A stretch of 14,588 nucleotides of DNA from Verrucomicrobiota bacterium (GTDB taxonomy: Bacteria > Verrucomicrobiota > Lentisphaeria > Oligosphaerales > Oligosphaeraceae): the NCBI GenBank assembly GCA_022709995.1, contig JAKLHU010000004.1, positions 1 to 14,588 of the forward strand, read 5' to 3'. Below, piece by piece: positions 14,496 to 14,588 of this stretch; the stretch's first letter is position 1; every line of letters starts with the position of its first letter. Made by a program: the position numbers and the translations under genes. The notes beneath the pieces are model-generated. The model had not been told where the DNA came from, did not search any database, and saw only the letters and a list, made by a program, of their open reading frames with translations.

Positions 14496-14588
14496 CAGAA
14501 ACCGCCCGGCCTTCAGCCTGCCGTACGTAGTACAGCCTTTAGGCTGCGTTTTTAGCCTTTAGGCTGCGTACGATCGGATGGGGCAACG
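14496..14588. other. Repeat-containing tail after the rhomboid gene
   Basis: The last 93 bases hold no gene. They contain two palindromic REP-like units and a T-run that may end rhomboid transcription. The window ends within this gap. Confidence 0.6.
14522..14572 (+). repeat. Tandem pair of GTAG-tagged REP-like palindromes
   Basis: AGCCTTTAGGCTGCGT occurs twice, at 14534-14549 and 14554-14569, with a 20-base period. The first unit has GTAG (14527-14530) upstream and a full CAGCCT/AGGCTG stem. The pair is bounded by CGTACG at 14522-14527 and 14567-14572. Five Ts (14549-14553) follow the first hairpin, so it could double as a terminator of the upstream gene. It is related to 4991-5016 in reverse orientation. 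Confidence 0.75.

Overview
The window is GC-rich (clearly above 60% by eye, with strong preference for C at third codon positions). It carries a very large LamG-plus-glycosidase protein, an oxygen-sensitive class III ribonucleotide reductase system and several families of short palindromic or tandem intergenic repeats. Together these suggest a strict or facultative anaerobe of the PVC superphylum, for example Lentisphaerota, Kiritimatiellota or Planctomycetota. That placement is inference: no rRNA or tRNA gene is present to anchor it.

Layout from left to right. (1) Positions 1-4908 (+) hold the 3' part of a giant GH42-like glycosidase whose 5' end lies outside the window. (2) Positions 4909-5412 are a gene-free stretch with three different repeat types and a likely promoter. 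(3) Positions 5413-6237 (+) encode a FabI-type enoyl-ACP reductase, closed by an intrinsic terminator. (4) Positions 6384-7565 (+) encode the arginine-pathway aminotransferase ArgD. (5) Positions 7566-7889, between convergent genes, hold a long hairpin and a cluster of REP-like palindromes. (6) On the minus strand, read leftwards from about 12215 to 7890, is a deoxyribonucleotide module: two NrdR boxes over a sigma70-like promoter, a 160-nt leader, nrdD (12018-9331), an intrinsic terminator, a CXXC glutaredoxin-like gene (9191-8775) and an nrdG-type radical-SAM activase (8591-7890). (7) Positions 13135-12380 (-) encode a pteridine-reductase/FolM-like SDR with its own strong terminator. (8) Positions 13452-14495 (+) encode a rhomboid protease, divergent from the SDR. 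(9) The right edge holds palindromic repeats related to the one at 4991-5016.

The best-supported functional unit is the ribonucleotide reductase module. The promoter architecture shows how it would be repressed when dNTPs are sufficient. The dithiol protein between nrdD and nrdG suggests a reductase that uses a thioredoxin or glutaredoxin-like donor rather than formate. FabI (membrane lipid), ArgD (arginine or lysine) and the FolM-like reductase (reduced pterin) are ordinary biosynthetic genes with separate signals. I did not find a clearly new defence or mobile system. The most unusual items are the regulatory layout of the nrd module, the modified catalytic motif of the glycosidase and the dense short-repeat families between genes.
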